A stretch of 64,000 nucleotides of DNA from Pilimelia anulata (GTDB lineage: Bacteria > Actinomycetota > Actinomycetes > Mycobacteriales > Micromonosporaceae): NCBI RefSeq assembly GCF_014647895.1, contig NZ_BMQB01000004.1, positions 372,001-436,000 of the forward strand, written 5' to 3'. Position numbers and translations under genes: made by a program. The notes under the pieces are model-generated. The model made no database searches and was not told the origin of the DNA. It was given only the letters and a program-made list of their open reading frames with translations. Below, in pieces: positions 55,002-62,957 of this stretch. Within the stretch, counting starts at the first letter, position 1. Every line of letters starts with the position of its first letter.

Positions 55002-55190
55002 CGCGCCGCGCGAAGCGCGGTGCCTTGATTCAGTACAGAACAATTCGGCAGTCAGACGGTCCAGGCCCAGCGACCGGCCCGTATCGCTGCGATGGTGGAC
55101 GGACCACGGCGACGTAATGACCACCCGACTGTTGGCTGAGTATTGATCTTCACTCTCTCAAGGCACAAGGGCCACTCACCCGCCACCGAA

Positions 55191-55721
55191 TCAAGCTGTC
55201 CAAACGAGTTCTTGGATCAGTTGTGCCGCCTGCCGAGGTGAGGTCTCAGTCGTGTCCAATGTAAGGTCGGCATTTTTCAGTGGCACAGTTTGATCCCAGG
55301 CCGATAACCGATCGCTCAGGTCAGTCCCCCCACGATTAGTAATACGACTTGCTGACTCTTCGCGACTGCACCATAGGTAGACTACTGACCATGTCGTTCC
55401 CGGCATCGCGTGTCTAACTGCATCGATACCCGCGGTCTGGCCGAGATGCACGACTGGAATACCGACCGCGAGAGCTGAGATCAGCCCTTCGCGGTCAATG
55501 GCGTAGGTAGCCCCGTATCGATGGTTTTCCCACACCAGAAGACCTGCGGACCTGAGGCGATCCATCTCAGCCAGAGTTATAATCCGGTAGCCGTCTGTCC
55601 GACCTGGTCCGGCCTTCAATCGCTTGAACAAGGCGAATATCGGATCAATCACATGCAGTACATCGGTGACCGTACTCTTGCCGGCGCCCGGTGGCCCGTA
55701 CAGGATCAAGCCGACGCTCAT
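55191..55721 (-). CDS. guanylate-kinase-like P-loop protein
   Basis: This is a 176-residue P-loop protein. Walker A is G-P-P-G-A-G-K-S-T (residues 9-17). The following D-G-Y-R-I-I-T-L-A-E-M and W-E-N-H-R-Y-G-A-T-Y-A-I-D resemble the nucleotide-binding lid of guanylate kinases (the S/T-x-Y-G-T region), but the protein is not a housekeeping Gmk. Its start overlaps the GntR-kinase stop by 4 bases, so the two are co-translated. Base composition is much lower in GC than the rest of the window. The substrate is unknown. Confidence 0.78.
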   Translation of the reverse strand: MSVGLILYGPPGAGKSTVTDVLHVIDPIFALFKRLKAGPGRTDGYRIITLAEMDRLRSAGLLVWENHRYGATYAIDREGLISALAVGIPVVHLGQTAGIDAVRHAMPGTTWSVVYLWCSREESASRITNRGGTDLSDRLSAWDQTVPLKNADLTLDTTETSPRQAAQLIQELVWTA

Positions 55722-56572
55722 GCTGAATCCTGATGACCAAGGATCTCACGCAGGAAGCTTCTAGCTTGAGTCGGTAGCGGGACACCGCTTGAGCAGTTGT
55801 CGATCACGTGGTGTGCGGCGGGCGGGCGGAACCCGATATCGATGCTGGCCAGGTAGCTCGGCCAATCGGCGAGCTTCGCAGAATCGCGTGCTGCTCCCCG
55901 ATGCCTTACGTACGTGTGCATTGTCTCCGAGTCACAGTACAACCACACGAGCGTCGTTGTGGCATTGAACTCCTCGAAGCTCGCTTTTACGCGCTCGATC
56001 CACGCTAGATCATTGAACTCGCGCACAAATGGTGCGGTCACAACGGCGCTATTCCCGCATGCAACATTTTCTTCCGTGGCAGCAATAAGGGACTCATACT
56101 CGCGGGGGCGAATCTTGGTCAAATAGGTCGACGATTCTCGGTCGTGAGGCGACCGTCCGAGCTGTTCTAGTGCCGCCTCAACGACGGGTCGCGTTAAGGT
56201 GTCCTTATCGAGAATTGGCCATCCTGTGTTGCGAGCGAGAATGCGACCGAGTTCGGTTTTCCCGCTGCCGGCGTAGCCCCCAATCAACACGATATGCGGC
56301 TGAGCGGAACGGATTTCACGACGCCGGAGCTGCTCCGGTGCGTGGACAACGCGCTTGGAGCGGTCCTTGTTGACGATCATGCCGTCTTCCGCGAGGACTC
56401 GCATGGCCTCGTTGATCGTGAAGACGCTGACCCTCCACTGCTTCGCAAGCTCTCGGGTGGATGGCAAAACGTCCCCATGGCGAAGAACGCCCGCTTCGAC
56501 TTTATTTCGAATGTTTCGTGCTACCTGCTGGTAGCGCGGATCGGGCTTGGTGAGCCGCTCATGGGCCGCCAT
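55718..56572 (-). CDS. GntR-type DNA-binding domain fused to an AAA/P-loop kinase domain
   Basis: This is a 284-residue protein. Residues 1-75 form a GntR winged helix-turn-helix: R-Y-Q-Q-V-A-R-N-I near 13-21, then V-L-P-S-T-R-E-L-A near 35-43 and then N-E-A-M-R-V-L near 54-60. From about residue 90 there is a P-loop kinase domain with Walker A G-G-Y-A-G-S-G-K-T (98-106) and L-D-K-D-T-L near 121, like zeta-toxin/chloramphenicol-phosphotransferase-type kinases. It sits where pSAM2 encodes the GntR repressor KorSA, divergent from pra. Lower GC suggests later acquisition. A regulator sensing or modifying a nucleotide or antibiotic-like ligand is inferred. Confidence 0.85.
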   Translation of the reverse strand: MAAHERLTKPDPRYQQVARNIRNKVEAGVLRHGDVLPSTRELAKQWRVSVFTINEAMRVLAEDGMIVNKDRSKRVVHAPEQLRRREIRSAQPHIVLIGGYAGSGKTELGRILARNTGWPILDKDTLTRPVVEAALEQLGRSPHDRESSTYLTKIRPREYESLIAATEENVACGNSAVVTAPFVREFNDLAWIERVKASFEEFNATTTLVWLYCDSETMHTYVRHRGAARDSAKLADWPSYLASIDIGFRPPAAHHVIDNCSSGVPLPTQARSFLREILGHQDSA

Positions 56573-56677
56573 CTCCCACCCTTCCGACTAGGCGTGACGC
56601 CGTTTGAGCGTATCAGCGACCTAACAGATGCGCCGTTGGGCAGCCTGCGGGTCCAGGTTTCCTGGTTGATCTAGGCA

Positions 56678-56710
56678 TAACAGTTGCATGGTTTGGCTAA
56701 CAACTGTTAG
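56678..56710. promoter_or_regulatory. probable operator in the regulator-pra gap
   Basis: TAACAGTTG at 56678-56686 and CAACTGTTA at 56701-56709 form a perfect 9-base inverted repeat with a 14-base spacer. The right half also contains its own palindrome CTAACA-AC-TGTTAG (56697-56710), and another CTAACAG half site is at 56621-56627. These lie between the GntR-kinase gene and pra, matching where KorSA binds in pSAM2. Confidence 0.55.
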
Positions 56711-56764
56711 TGTGCTCTCAGCGGCGCCGATCGACCGGTGCTGATCAATCGATGGAGGTGGGCA

Positions 56765-57190
56765 GTGGCCCTCATTGGCGGACACCGTTTCAAGATCGCG
56801 TTCGGTGAGATGTTCCCGAACGGTTGTGTGCTGGTGCCGGACTCGATCGCTGAGGCGATGGACTTCGATGAGAAGTCGGGTCGGCGTACTCCGGCGAAGG
56901 ACAAGGTCACTGGGCAGCGGGTGTATCAGTGCCGGGTGATGGACATGGATGAGCAGCTTGCGGGTCGATCGCGTGAGCTGACGGTCAAGGTGTTGGGGGA
57001 TCACCAGCCGGCGCCGCCGGTGGGGCCGTTTCAGCCGGTGGAGTTCTCGGGGCTGATGGTCACGGCGTACGTGGGGCAGAACGGCCGGTTGGCGTACTCG
57101 CTGCGGGCGACGGGGATGTTCGCGCCGAAGAGTCAGGCGGAGTCGCGCGGCGAGGTCAAGGCTGCTGCGGGCGCGAAGGTGGGGGCCTGA
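56765..57190 (+). CDS. pra: Pra-like activator of AICE replication, integration and excision
   Basis: This is a 141-residue protein. The pattern F-G-E-M-F-P-N-G near 13-20, then V-T-G-Q-R-V-Y-Q-C-R-V-M-D near 48-60, then F-Q-P-V-E-F-S-G-L near 87-95 and R-L-A-Y-S-L-R-A-T-G-M near 107-117 matches the pSAM2 Pra family. Pra switches on the rep-xis-int genes. GGAGGTGGGCA precedes the GTG at 56765. The upstream dyad probably lets the GntR-type protein repress it. The stop overlaps the next gene by one base. Confidence 0.85.
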   Translation: MALIGGHRFKIAFGEMFPNGCVLVPDSIAEAMDFDEKSGRRTPAKDKVTGQRVYQCRVMDMDEQLAGRSRELTVKVLGDHQPAPPVGPFQPVEFSGLMVTAYVGQNGRLAYSLRATGMFAPKSQAESRGEVKAAAGAKVGA

Positions 57191-57372
57191 TGCCCTTCAT
57201 GAACGAGAGTCGGCGGGCGGAGCTGCTGTCGATGTCGCCGGCTGGGCATCTGCGTGAGGCGGCGGCGATCGCTGCTACCCCGGTGTCCGCGGACAGCATG
57301 GTGGTTCGGCAGTTGGCGGTGACCAATGCGCTGCTGTTCGCGCTGGTCAAGTCGGCTGGGGTGGTGGCGTGA
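57190..57372 (+). CDS. small AICE protein, unknown
   Basis: This is a 60-residue protein with a likely amphipathic helix R-R-A-E-L-L-S-M-S-P-A-G-H-L near 8-21 and a hydrophobic C-terminal helix (V-T-N-A-L-L-F-A-L-V near 44-53). Stop/start overlap (TGATG) on both sides puts it in the pra operon. I know such genes from other AICEs but not a function. Confidence 0.65.
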   Translation: MPFMNESRRAELLSMSPAGHLREAAAIAATPVSADSMVVRQLAVTNALLFALVKSAGVVA

Positions 57373-57746
57373 TGGCGGCCCCGGTTCCGGCGCAGCGAAC
57401 TCCGGTCGATGTGCTGCCGGCATGTGAGGCCGTGATCGGTGTGGGCGTCGCCGTGGCGACGCTGGGTCTTCCCACGCCGAGGACGATGAGGATGGACGCC
57501 GACCTGCGTGATCTAACTCTGTGCTTCGGGTCCGCGGAGGGCCTCGGCCTGTGGGTGGAGCACTTCGGTGTCGATGTCTGGCTCGTGACCGAACAGCCCT
57601 ACGACCGGGGCGGGCGTCCGATGGTGCTGACCAATGCCTACGTGCGGTGTCCGTCGTGGCCCGGCTGGTCGATCCACCTGTCGTCGTGCCTGCCGGTGAC
57701 CGAGCAGACGAGTTTCGTTCGTGGCGCTGCTGTGGCGGGCGCCTGA
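57372..57746 (+). CDS. AICE protein of unknown function
   Basis: This is a 124-residue protein. It begins A-A-P-V-P-A-Q-R-T-P-V and contains a mixed alpha/beta body with D-L-R-D-L-T-L-C-F-G and W-L-V-T-E-Q-P-Y-D-R-G-G. No signal, membrane segment or recognised motif is present. ATG at 57372 overlaps the previous stop; a GTG one codon earlier is also possible. It is probably translated with pra. Confidence 0.65.
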   Translation: MAAPVPAQRTPVDVLPACEAVIGVGVAVATLGLPTPRTMRMDADLRDLTLCFGSAEGLGLWVEHFGVDVWLVTEQPYDRGGRPMVLTNAYVRCPSWPGWSIHLSSCLPVTEQTSFVRGAAVAGA

Positions 57747-57839
57747 TCGAGTTCGCGCGGGGCGGTCCCTGAGCCGTAGGAAGCCGGACCGCCCCGCTGC
57801 CCTCCCGAACCTCTTCGAGCCTGAAAGGGCGGTTTCATC

Positions 57840-58043
57840 ATGCCTTCCAAGCGGTCGCGGCGCAGCGCCGTCACCCGTGCGAAGAAGTCGAAGTGCCCGC
57901 AGTGCCGGGCCATGTTCGCTCCGGCGGCGGCCGACGAGCTGCGCTGTGGCTTGTGCGTGGATCAGCTTGAGCTGCCGTTCCCGCCGACGCCGCCGGCGCG
58001 TGATGGGCGGGGTCGTTTCGTTTCCGCTGGTGGTGTCCGGTGA
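57840..58043 (+). CDS. small zinc-ribbon-like AICE protein
   Basis: This is a 67-residue protein. A basic N terminus (K-R-S-R-R-S-A-V-T-R-A-K-K-S-K) leads into two cysteine pairs, C-P-Q-C near 19-22 and C-G-L-C near 36-39, the spacing of a zinc ribbon. It could bind nucleic acid. The gene precedes and overlaps the translocase gene by 4 bases, so it may help transfer. Confidence 0.7.
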   Translation: MPSKRSRRSAVTRAKKSKCPQCRAMFAPAAADELRCGLCVDQLELPFPPTPPARDGRGRFVSAGGVR

Positions 58044-59677
58044 AGGGGACCCCGCTGTTCAACGTGCGTAAGTTCGCGGTTCCGGTGCCGTGGCCGCTGT
58101 TGGTCTTCGTTCTCGCGTTCGAGGTTGCGGTGTGCCTGGTCGGGGTGCTGTTCAGCCTCGTCACGGCGCTGTTCCGGTACCGGCGGGTTTTGCCCGAGCT
58201 GGCTGCGGGACTGCTGCTGATGGTGGCCGTGGACCGGTACGGCTGGCTGCCCACCACCCTCACCGTCGCGGCCTTGGTCGCGGTCCTGGCGCTCTGGTGG
58301 TGGCGGGGGCGGGCCTCGTGTCAGCGGCTGGTGTTGTGGCCGTTGCTGGCGCGGTGGCGGCGGCTGTGGGTGTACGGCAGGCAGTGGAACGAAACGCTGA
58401 CCCTGACCGGGTTGGTCAAGGTCTACGAGGGTGGCCAGAAAGTTCCGGTGCTGCTGTCGGTGCGCTGCAACGACGCGACCGACGTGGTGCGGGTGCGGAT
58501 GCCGCGGGGTCAGACCCCGGAGGTGTGGTACCGGCAGGCTCAGGCGCTGGCGCTGGCCTTCGGCACCCGGCACTGCCGCGTCTACAGCACCCGTCGTGAT
58601 CCGGCTCCGGTTCGCTCCGGCCGGCTGGCGTGGCTGTGGCGGGCGGTGGATCGGATCAGGTTCCGGGATCGCCCCAGGCTGCTGTCGCTGGTGTTCATCC
58701 GCCGCGACCCGCTGCGCGCCGTCGTCGCCCCGCTGCCCGTGCCCACGACCCCGGACTTCACGCGCCTGCCGATGGGGCTGTGCGAGGACCTGTCGCTGTA
58801 CCTGCTGCGGCTGCTGGCCACCCACGTCCTGATCATCGGCGCGACCCGGGCGGGCAAGGGGTCGGTCATCTGGTCGGTGATCCGCGCGGTGGCCGGCGGG
58901 GTCCTGTCCGGGCTGGTCCGGCTGTGGGTGATCGACCCCAAGGGCGGCATGGAAATGGCGCTGGGGGAGTCGCTGTTCAGCCGGTACGAGGACACCGACT
59001 TCACCGCGATGGCTCAGTTGCTCGATGACGCCATCGCGGAGATGAACCGCCGCAAGGCCCGTCTTCGCGGCAAGGTCCGCGTCCACGCCGCGTCCACCGA
59101 CGAACCGCTGATCCTGATCGTCATCGATGAGCTGGCCGCACTGCTGGCCTACCTACAGGATGTCCGGCTCCGGGAGCGGATCACTCAGTCGTTGGCGATC
59201 CTGCTGTCGCAGGGTGCCGGCCTCGGTGTGCTGGTCGTTGGCGCGACGCAGGACCCCCGCAAGGAAGTGCTGTCGCTGCGGGACCTGTTCCCGACCCGGA
59301 TCGCGCTGCGCCTCAACGACGCTGATCAGGTCGACATGTCGCTGGGGCTCGGCTCCCGATCCCGCGGCGCGCTGGCCGATCACATCCCGCGGACCATGCC
59401 CGGTACCGCGTACGTCGTGCTGTCCGACCGTCCCGAACCGGTCCGGGTCCGGTTCTCGTTCGTCGATGACGACCTGATCCGCGACATGGCGGCCACCTAC
59501 CCCGCCCCGACCCCGGCACCCGTGCCGCTGGTACCGAAGCAGGCCACCCCCGCGAAGCCGGCCCGCCCGGTTGATCGGGACCGGACCGTGTACCGGCCGA
59601 CCCGGCCGCTGCTGCCCGACAGCCTGCTCGGCGCACTCAACCCGGACCGGCGCGATGACCTCGGGGAGTCGGCATGA
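58040..59677 (+). CDS. traSA: FtsK/SpoIIIE-type conjugal DNA translocase (TraSA/TraB-like)
   Basis: This is a 545-residue membrane-anchored ATPase. Two hydrophobic helices lie near residues 15-45 and 50-85. The motor has Walker A G-A-T-R-A-G-K-G-S near 266-274 and Walker B L-I-L-I-V-I-D-E-L near 355-363. A Q-G-A-G-L-G-V-L-V-V-G-A-T-Q block follows near 395-408. In Streptomyces, TraSA/TraB alone moves double-stranded DNA between mycelia. A Pro-rich tail ends the protein. The GTG is in the previous stop and the next ATG overlaps by 4 bases. Confidence 0.92.
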   Translation: MKGTPLFNVRKFAVPVPWPLLVFVLAFEVAVCLVGVLFSLVTALFRYRRVLPELAAGLLLMVAVDRYGWLPTTLTVAALVAVLALWWWRGRASCQRLVLWPLLARWRRLWVYGRQWNETLTLTGLVKVYEGGQKVPVLLSVRCNDATDVVRVRMPRGQTPEVWYRQAQALALAFGTRHCRVYSTRRDPAPVRSGRLAWLWRAVDRIRFRDRPRLLSLVFIRRDPLRAVVAPLPVPTTPDFTRLPMGLCEDLSLYLLRLLATHVLIIGATRAGKGSVIWSVIRAVAGGVLSGLVRLWVIDPKGGMEMALGESLFSRYEDTDFTAMAQLLDDAIAEMNRRKARLRGKVRVHAASTDEPLILIVIDELAALLAYLQDVRLRERITQSLAILLSQGAGLGVLVVGATQDPRKEVLSLRDLFPTRIALRLNDADQVDMSLGLGSRSRGALADHIPRTMPGTAYVVLSDRPEPVRVRFSFVDDDLIRDMAATYPAPTPAPVPLVPKQATPAKPARPVDRDRTVYRPTRPLLPDSLLGALNPDRRDDLGESA

Positions 59678-59967
59678 TCCCCGACGCTGACCCGCCCCGG
59701 CTGATGCCGTTCGCTGACGAGCCCGACCCGGAACCGCGCCGTTTCTACCGGCTCCGCGCCCCCGACGTCGAGCGCACCTCGACCGCGATCACCGTACGCG
59801 TCACCCCCGGTGAGGGCCTCTACGTCGCCGTTGGCGCCGGGCGTCGCCGGATGGCCCTGACCACCGAAGAAGCGTGGGCGCTGTGGCGCTGTCTGTCCGA
59901 GGCGATCGCGTCGACGGGTACCCCGCCGGACTGGATTCAGGTCCACGTCAACCCCACCCCCCGCTGA
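59674..59967 (+). CDS. small AICE protein
   Basis: This is a 97-residue acidic-then-basic protein. It carries R-R-F-Y-R-L-R-A-P near 21-29 and T-T-E-E-A-W-A-L-W-R-C-L near 63-74. It overlaps the translocase gene by 4 bases. The function is not known; position suggests a spread or transfer accessory. Confidence 0.68.
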   Translation: MIPDADPPRLMPFADEPDPEPRRFYRLRAPDVERTSTAITVRVTPGEGLYVAVGAGRRRMALTTEEAWALWRCLSEAIASTGTPPDWIQVHVNPTPR

Positions 59968-60025
59968 CCTTCCCCGCCCCGAACAGGGGCACGGCGCGCT
60001 GCGCCCACACGACTCGGAGCCGACC

Positions 60026-60214
60026 ATGAAAAACACGACTCGTACCCGCCGCCTCCACCGACTCCCCACCCCCGCACCCTGCGCCGCCTGCGTCGGCGAC
60101 GGCTGCCACGCCTGCGACCCCACCCGCGACCCGCTGATCACCACCATCCGCCGGCACGCCGCCGACCTGGCCGCCGAGGACACCGACGGCTACGGGCTGG
60201 GGTGGGCGGCATGA
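60026..60214 (+). CDS. small cysteine-rich AICE protein
   Basis: This is a 62-residue protein. C-A-A-C near 19-22 and a second C-H-A-C near 27-30 suggest a zinc finger; the N terminus is basic (R-T-R-R-L-H-R-L). It overlaps the following membrane protein gene by 4 bases. Nucleic-acid binding is an inference. Confidence 0.62.
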   Translation: MKNTTRTRRLHRLPTPAPCAACVGDGCHACDPTRDPLITTIRRHAADLAAEDTDGYGLGWAA

Positions 60215-60474
60215 GCCACCAACTGTGGTCCTGGCTGCTCACCGCGGTCGGTGTCACCGGCCTGTGGCTGGCCGGACAGGGCCTCTGGATCGGCTGGGCC
60301 GTCGGTCTGGCCTCCCAACTGCTGTGGCTGGCCTACTCGATCACCACGGCGCAGTGGGGGTTCCTGGCCTCCTGCTTCGTCTACGGCACCGTCCACGCCT
60401 GCAACTTGTGCCGCAACCTGCGCCAACGCGCCGCCGACACCGGCGCCGACAACACGGGGGAGGCGGCCCGATGA
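60211..60474 (+). CDS. small AICE membrane protein (possible spread protein)
   Basis: This is an 87-residue protein with three short hydrophobic helices (W-L-L-T-A-V-G-V-T-G-L-W-L near 8-20, then W-A-V-G-L-A-S-Q-L-L-W-L near 28-39 and F-L-A-S-C-F-V-Y near 50-57). Small membrane proteins in AICEs often act in intra-mycelial plasmid spread (Spd), but there is no diagnostic sequence. It overlaps both neighbours by four bases. Confidence 0.68.
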   Translation: MSHQLWSWLLTAVGVTGLWLAGQGLWIGWAVGLASQLLWLAYSITTAQWGFLASCFVYGTVHACNLCRNLRQRAADTGADNTGEAAR

Positions 60475-60785
60475 TCCGCCGTCACTGGATGCGCGCCCGC
60501 CCGAGCTGCCCGAGCTGGTGCCCGCAGGACCACCGCTGCACGGCCCGACACGGCTACCCCTCCGGGGAACACCGCTCCGCCCCGATCATCTGGCACACCG
60601 GCTACGGCGCAATCCACGTCGCCGCCGTCGCCCCGCTGACCGGAACCCCCCGGATCGAGATGACCACGGTCCTGCGCCTGGACCCCGACCGGTACACCGA
60701 CCACGCCCGTGCCCTCGTGCCGTCCGTCGACCGCGCCGTCCGGGCCGTCCTGTCCGCAGCCCTGCCCGGGAGGGAGACGACATGA
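60471..60785 (+). CDS. AICE protein of unknown function (DUF6907-like)
   Basis: This is a 104-residue protein. A C-P-S-W-C-P-Q-D-H near 13-21 motif resembles small Streptomyces proteins (DUF6907-type) that often contain C-P-x-W-C. L-R-L-D-P-D-R-Y-T-D follows near 69-78. The ATG overlaps the previous stop. The cysteines and histidines may bind zinc. The function is unknown. Confidence 0.65.
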   Translation: MIRRHWMRARPSCPSWCPQDHRCTARHGYPSGEHRSAPIIWHTGYGAIHVAAVAPLTGTPRIEMTTVLRLDPDRYTDHARALVPSVDRAVRAVLSAALPGRETT

Positions 60786-60961
60786 ACTTCATCCGCGTCC
60801 GGATCATCGGGACCCCCGCCGACTGCGCCACCACCGTGACCCGGCTCCGCGACGTCCTGGCCGTGGTCGACATCTCCCGCTTCCTGCCCTGCCGTGATCG
60901 GCCCGGCCAGGTCCGCGTCTACCTCGTCGCCGCCGAAACCGAGAGGGAGGGCCACCGATGA
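60782..60961 (+). CDS. short AICE protein upstream of rep
   Basis: This is a 59-residue protein with a ferredoxin-like beta-alpha-beta pattern (F-I-R-V-R-I-I-G-T then R-L-R-D-V-L-A-V-V then V-R-V-Y-L-V-A-A). It overlaps the rep gene by 4 bases. It may regulate or help initiator synthesis; that is only position-based. Confidence 0.62.
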   Translation: MNFIRVRIIGTPADCATTVTRLRDVLAVVDISRFLPCRDRPGQVRVYLVAAETEREGHR

Positions 60962-62709
60962 CCACCGCTGTCCTCCCCGCCCCGGCGGCCGAACCACGGC
61001 CCGGCTCCCGGACTGCCCGGCTGGCTGTCCCGATGAAGGTCGACATCCTGCGTGACTACGCCCGTGAGCTGGGCGTGTGCCTCAAGCCGGTGTTGCTGCG
61101 GCGGATCTGCACCACGACCGGTGTCACGTCGGTGTTGGAGATCCCGTGTGGTGCCCGGTTGGCGTCGAAGTGCGGGCCGTGCGCTGAGCGGAACCGGCGT
61201 ATCCGGTTGCAGCAGATCCGGGCCGGCTGGCACCTCGATACCGAACCCGTCCCCGCCCCTCAACCGGCCGACGACGAGATGCGGACCCTCGTCGCGGTCC
61301 GGGCTGATCTGGAACACGCCCGCGCCCACGCCGGTGCCACCTCCGATTGGGTGGAGGTGACCGCGTGTGATGAGGCGATCGGGGAGATCGAGGAGTACAT
61401 GTCCGGGCTCGGGCTGCGCGGGACTGCCGGCCCCACCACGGCCGAGGATCGGAAGGCCAAGCCGCGTAAGCAGCGCACGACCCGCCGCCGTGAGGACGCA
61501 CCCGACCTGCCCAACCTGACCGTGGATCGGGGGCGCACGGTCGGTCGGGCGTTCACGGCACCGGATGGGCGCACCTACCGGCCGTCGATGTTCCTGACGC
61601 TGACTCTGGACTCCTACGGGCCGGTCCATACCCCGCGTCGTCCCGGTCGCCCGGCGTGCGGGTGCGGGGTCATGCATCACCGCGACGACCCGACCGTGGG
61701 TACGCCGCTGGACCCGGACACCTACGACTACCGGCGGGCCGCCCTGGATGCGATCCACGGGGCGAAGGTCGTGGACCGGTTCTGGCAGAACCTGCGCCGC
61801 GCCACCGGCATCAACGTCCAGTACGCCGGCAGCGTCGAACTGCAACGCCGGCTGGCGCCGCACTGGCACTTCGCCATGCGCGGCACCTTCCCCCGCCGGC
61901 TGCTCGCCGAGGTCGCCGCCGCCACCTATCACCAAGTGTGGTGGCCGGACCATCGTGAACCGGTGTACTCGCCCGACCAGGCGCCGACCTGGGACGCCGA
62001 CGCAGGCGGCTACGTCGACCCCGACACCGGCAGGCTGCTGCCCACCTGGGATCAGGCCATGGACGACCTCGACCACCAAGGCACCGACGCTGAACCCGCG
62101 CACGTCGTCTGGCTCGGCAAGATCGACGCCAAGGGCGTCAACGCCGGTAGCCAGGACGCCGAGCGGACGGTCCGCTACGTGACCAAGTACATCGCCAAGG
62201 ATCTGACCGACACCGTGAAGCCGGGCAACGACCGGGCACGGCAGCACTTCGACCGGCTCCACGCCGAACTCGTTCACCTGCCCTGCACACCCGGCTGCCC
62301 GAACTGGCTGCTCTACGGCATCCAACCGGCCAACTGCGACGGCAGCGAGAAGCGGCCCGGCCTGTGCCGCGGGAAGGTCCACCGCCGGGAAACCCTCGGC
62401 TTCACCGGCCGCCGCGTCCTCATCTCCCGGCAGTGGGCCGACAAGACCCTCACCGACATCCGCGAGGACAACCGCGCTTGGGTCCGCGCGCTCCTGGCCG
62501 ACACCGACGGCGAAATCCCCGACGGCCCCGTACCCCGGGACGGCCAGTACGTGTACGAGTTCGCCAAGACCACCGACGCCGACGTACCACCACAACGCGT
62601 CCGCCTCATGACCGCCATCGCCACCCGCAACCAATGGCGCCGATCACTCGACCAGGCAAAACAGCGACACGCCGAACTCTCGGCAACAGAAGAAAGGAAG
62701 GCGGCATGA
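60958..62709 (+). CDS. repSA: replication initiator protein (RepSA-like)
   Basis: This is a 583-residue rolling-circle initiator of the pSAM2 RepSA type. Paired cysteines C-G-A-R-L-A-S-K-C-G-P-C lie near 63-74. F-L-T-L-T-L-D-S-Y-G-P-V near 216-227 and the H-W-H metal motif (A-P-H-W-H-F-A near 300-305) are the HUH-like features, and tyrosines in V-R-Y-V-T-K-Y-I-A-K near 402-411 are candidate nickase residues. Another cysteine cluster, C-T-P-G-C-P, is near 442. It replicates the excised element. Its stop overlaps xis by four bases. Confidence 0.93.
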   Translation: MTTAVLPAPAAEPRPGSRTARLAVPMKVDILRDYARELGVCLKPVLLRRICTTTGVTSVLEIPCGARLASKCGPCAERNRRIRLQQIRAGWHLDTEPVPAPQPADDEMRTLVAVRADLEHARAHAGATSDWVEVTACDEAIGEIEEYMSGLGLRGTAGPTTAEDRKAKPRKQRTTRRREDAPDLPNLTVDRGRTVGRAFTAPDGRTYRPSMFLTLTLDSYGPVHTPRRPGRPACGCGVMHHRDDPTVGTPLDPDTYDYRRAALDAIHGAKVVDRFWQNLRRATGINVQYAGSVELQRRLAPHWHFAMRGTFPRRLLAEVAAATYHQVWWPDHREPVYSPDQAPTWDADAGGYVDPDTGRLLPTWDQAMDDLDHQGTDAEPAHVVWLGKIDAKGVNAGSQDAERTVRYVTKYIAKDLTDTVKPGNDRARQHFDRLHAELVHLPCTPGCPNWLLYGIQPANCDGSEKRPGLCRGKVHRRETLGFTGRRVLISRQWADKTLTDIREDNRAWVRALLADTDGEIPDGPVPRDGQYVYEFAKTTDADVPPQRVRLMTAIATRNQWRRSLDQAKQRHAELSATEERKAA

Positions 62710-62957
62710 GCGCCGGGGGAGTCGTGAGGATCGGGCCTGAGCTGCTGACGTCGGATGAGGTGGCGGCCCGGCTGCGCTGTACGACGCGGTTCGTTCGTCG
62801 GCTCGTGGCGGATCGGCGGATCGCCTTCGTCAAGGTCGGCCGCAGTGTGCGGTTCGAGGAAGCGGCGTTGGTTGCCTACGTCGAACGCCATCGGGTCGCA
62901 TCGCTCAGCCGGGCAGAGGTGCGGCTGGCCTTTCTGCGGGGCGAGGCGGCAGCCTGA
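62706..62957 (+). CDS. xis: excisionase (Xis, MerR-like helix-turn-helix)
   Basis: This is an 83-residue protein with the AlpA/excisionase fold: L-L-T-S-D-E-V-A-A-R-L-R-C near 13-25, then V-R-R-L-V-A-D-R-R-I-A near 30-40, then V-K-V-G-R-S-V-R-F near 42-50. It binds beside the att sites and directs the integrase to excise. It overlaps both the rep gene and int by one to four bases, and rep-xis-int are probably activated together by Pra. Confidence 0.92.
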   Translation: MSAGGVVRIGPELLTSDEVAARLRCTTRFVRRLVADRRIAFVKVGRSVRFEEAALVAYVERHRVASLSRAEVRLAFLRGEAAA

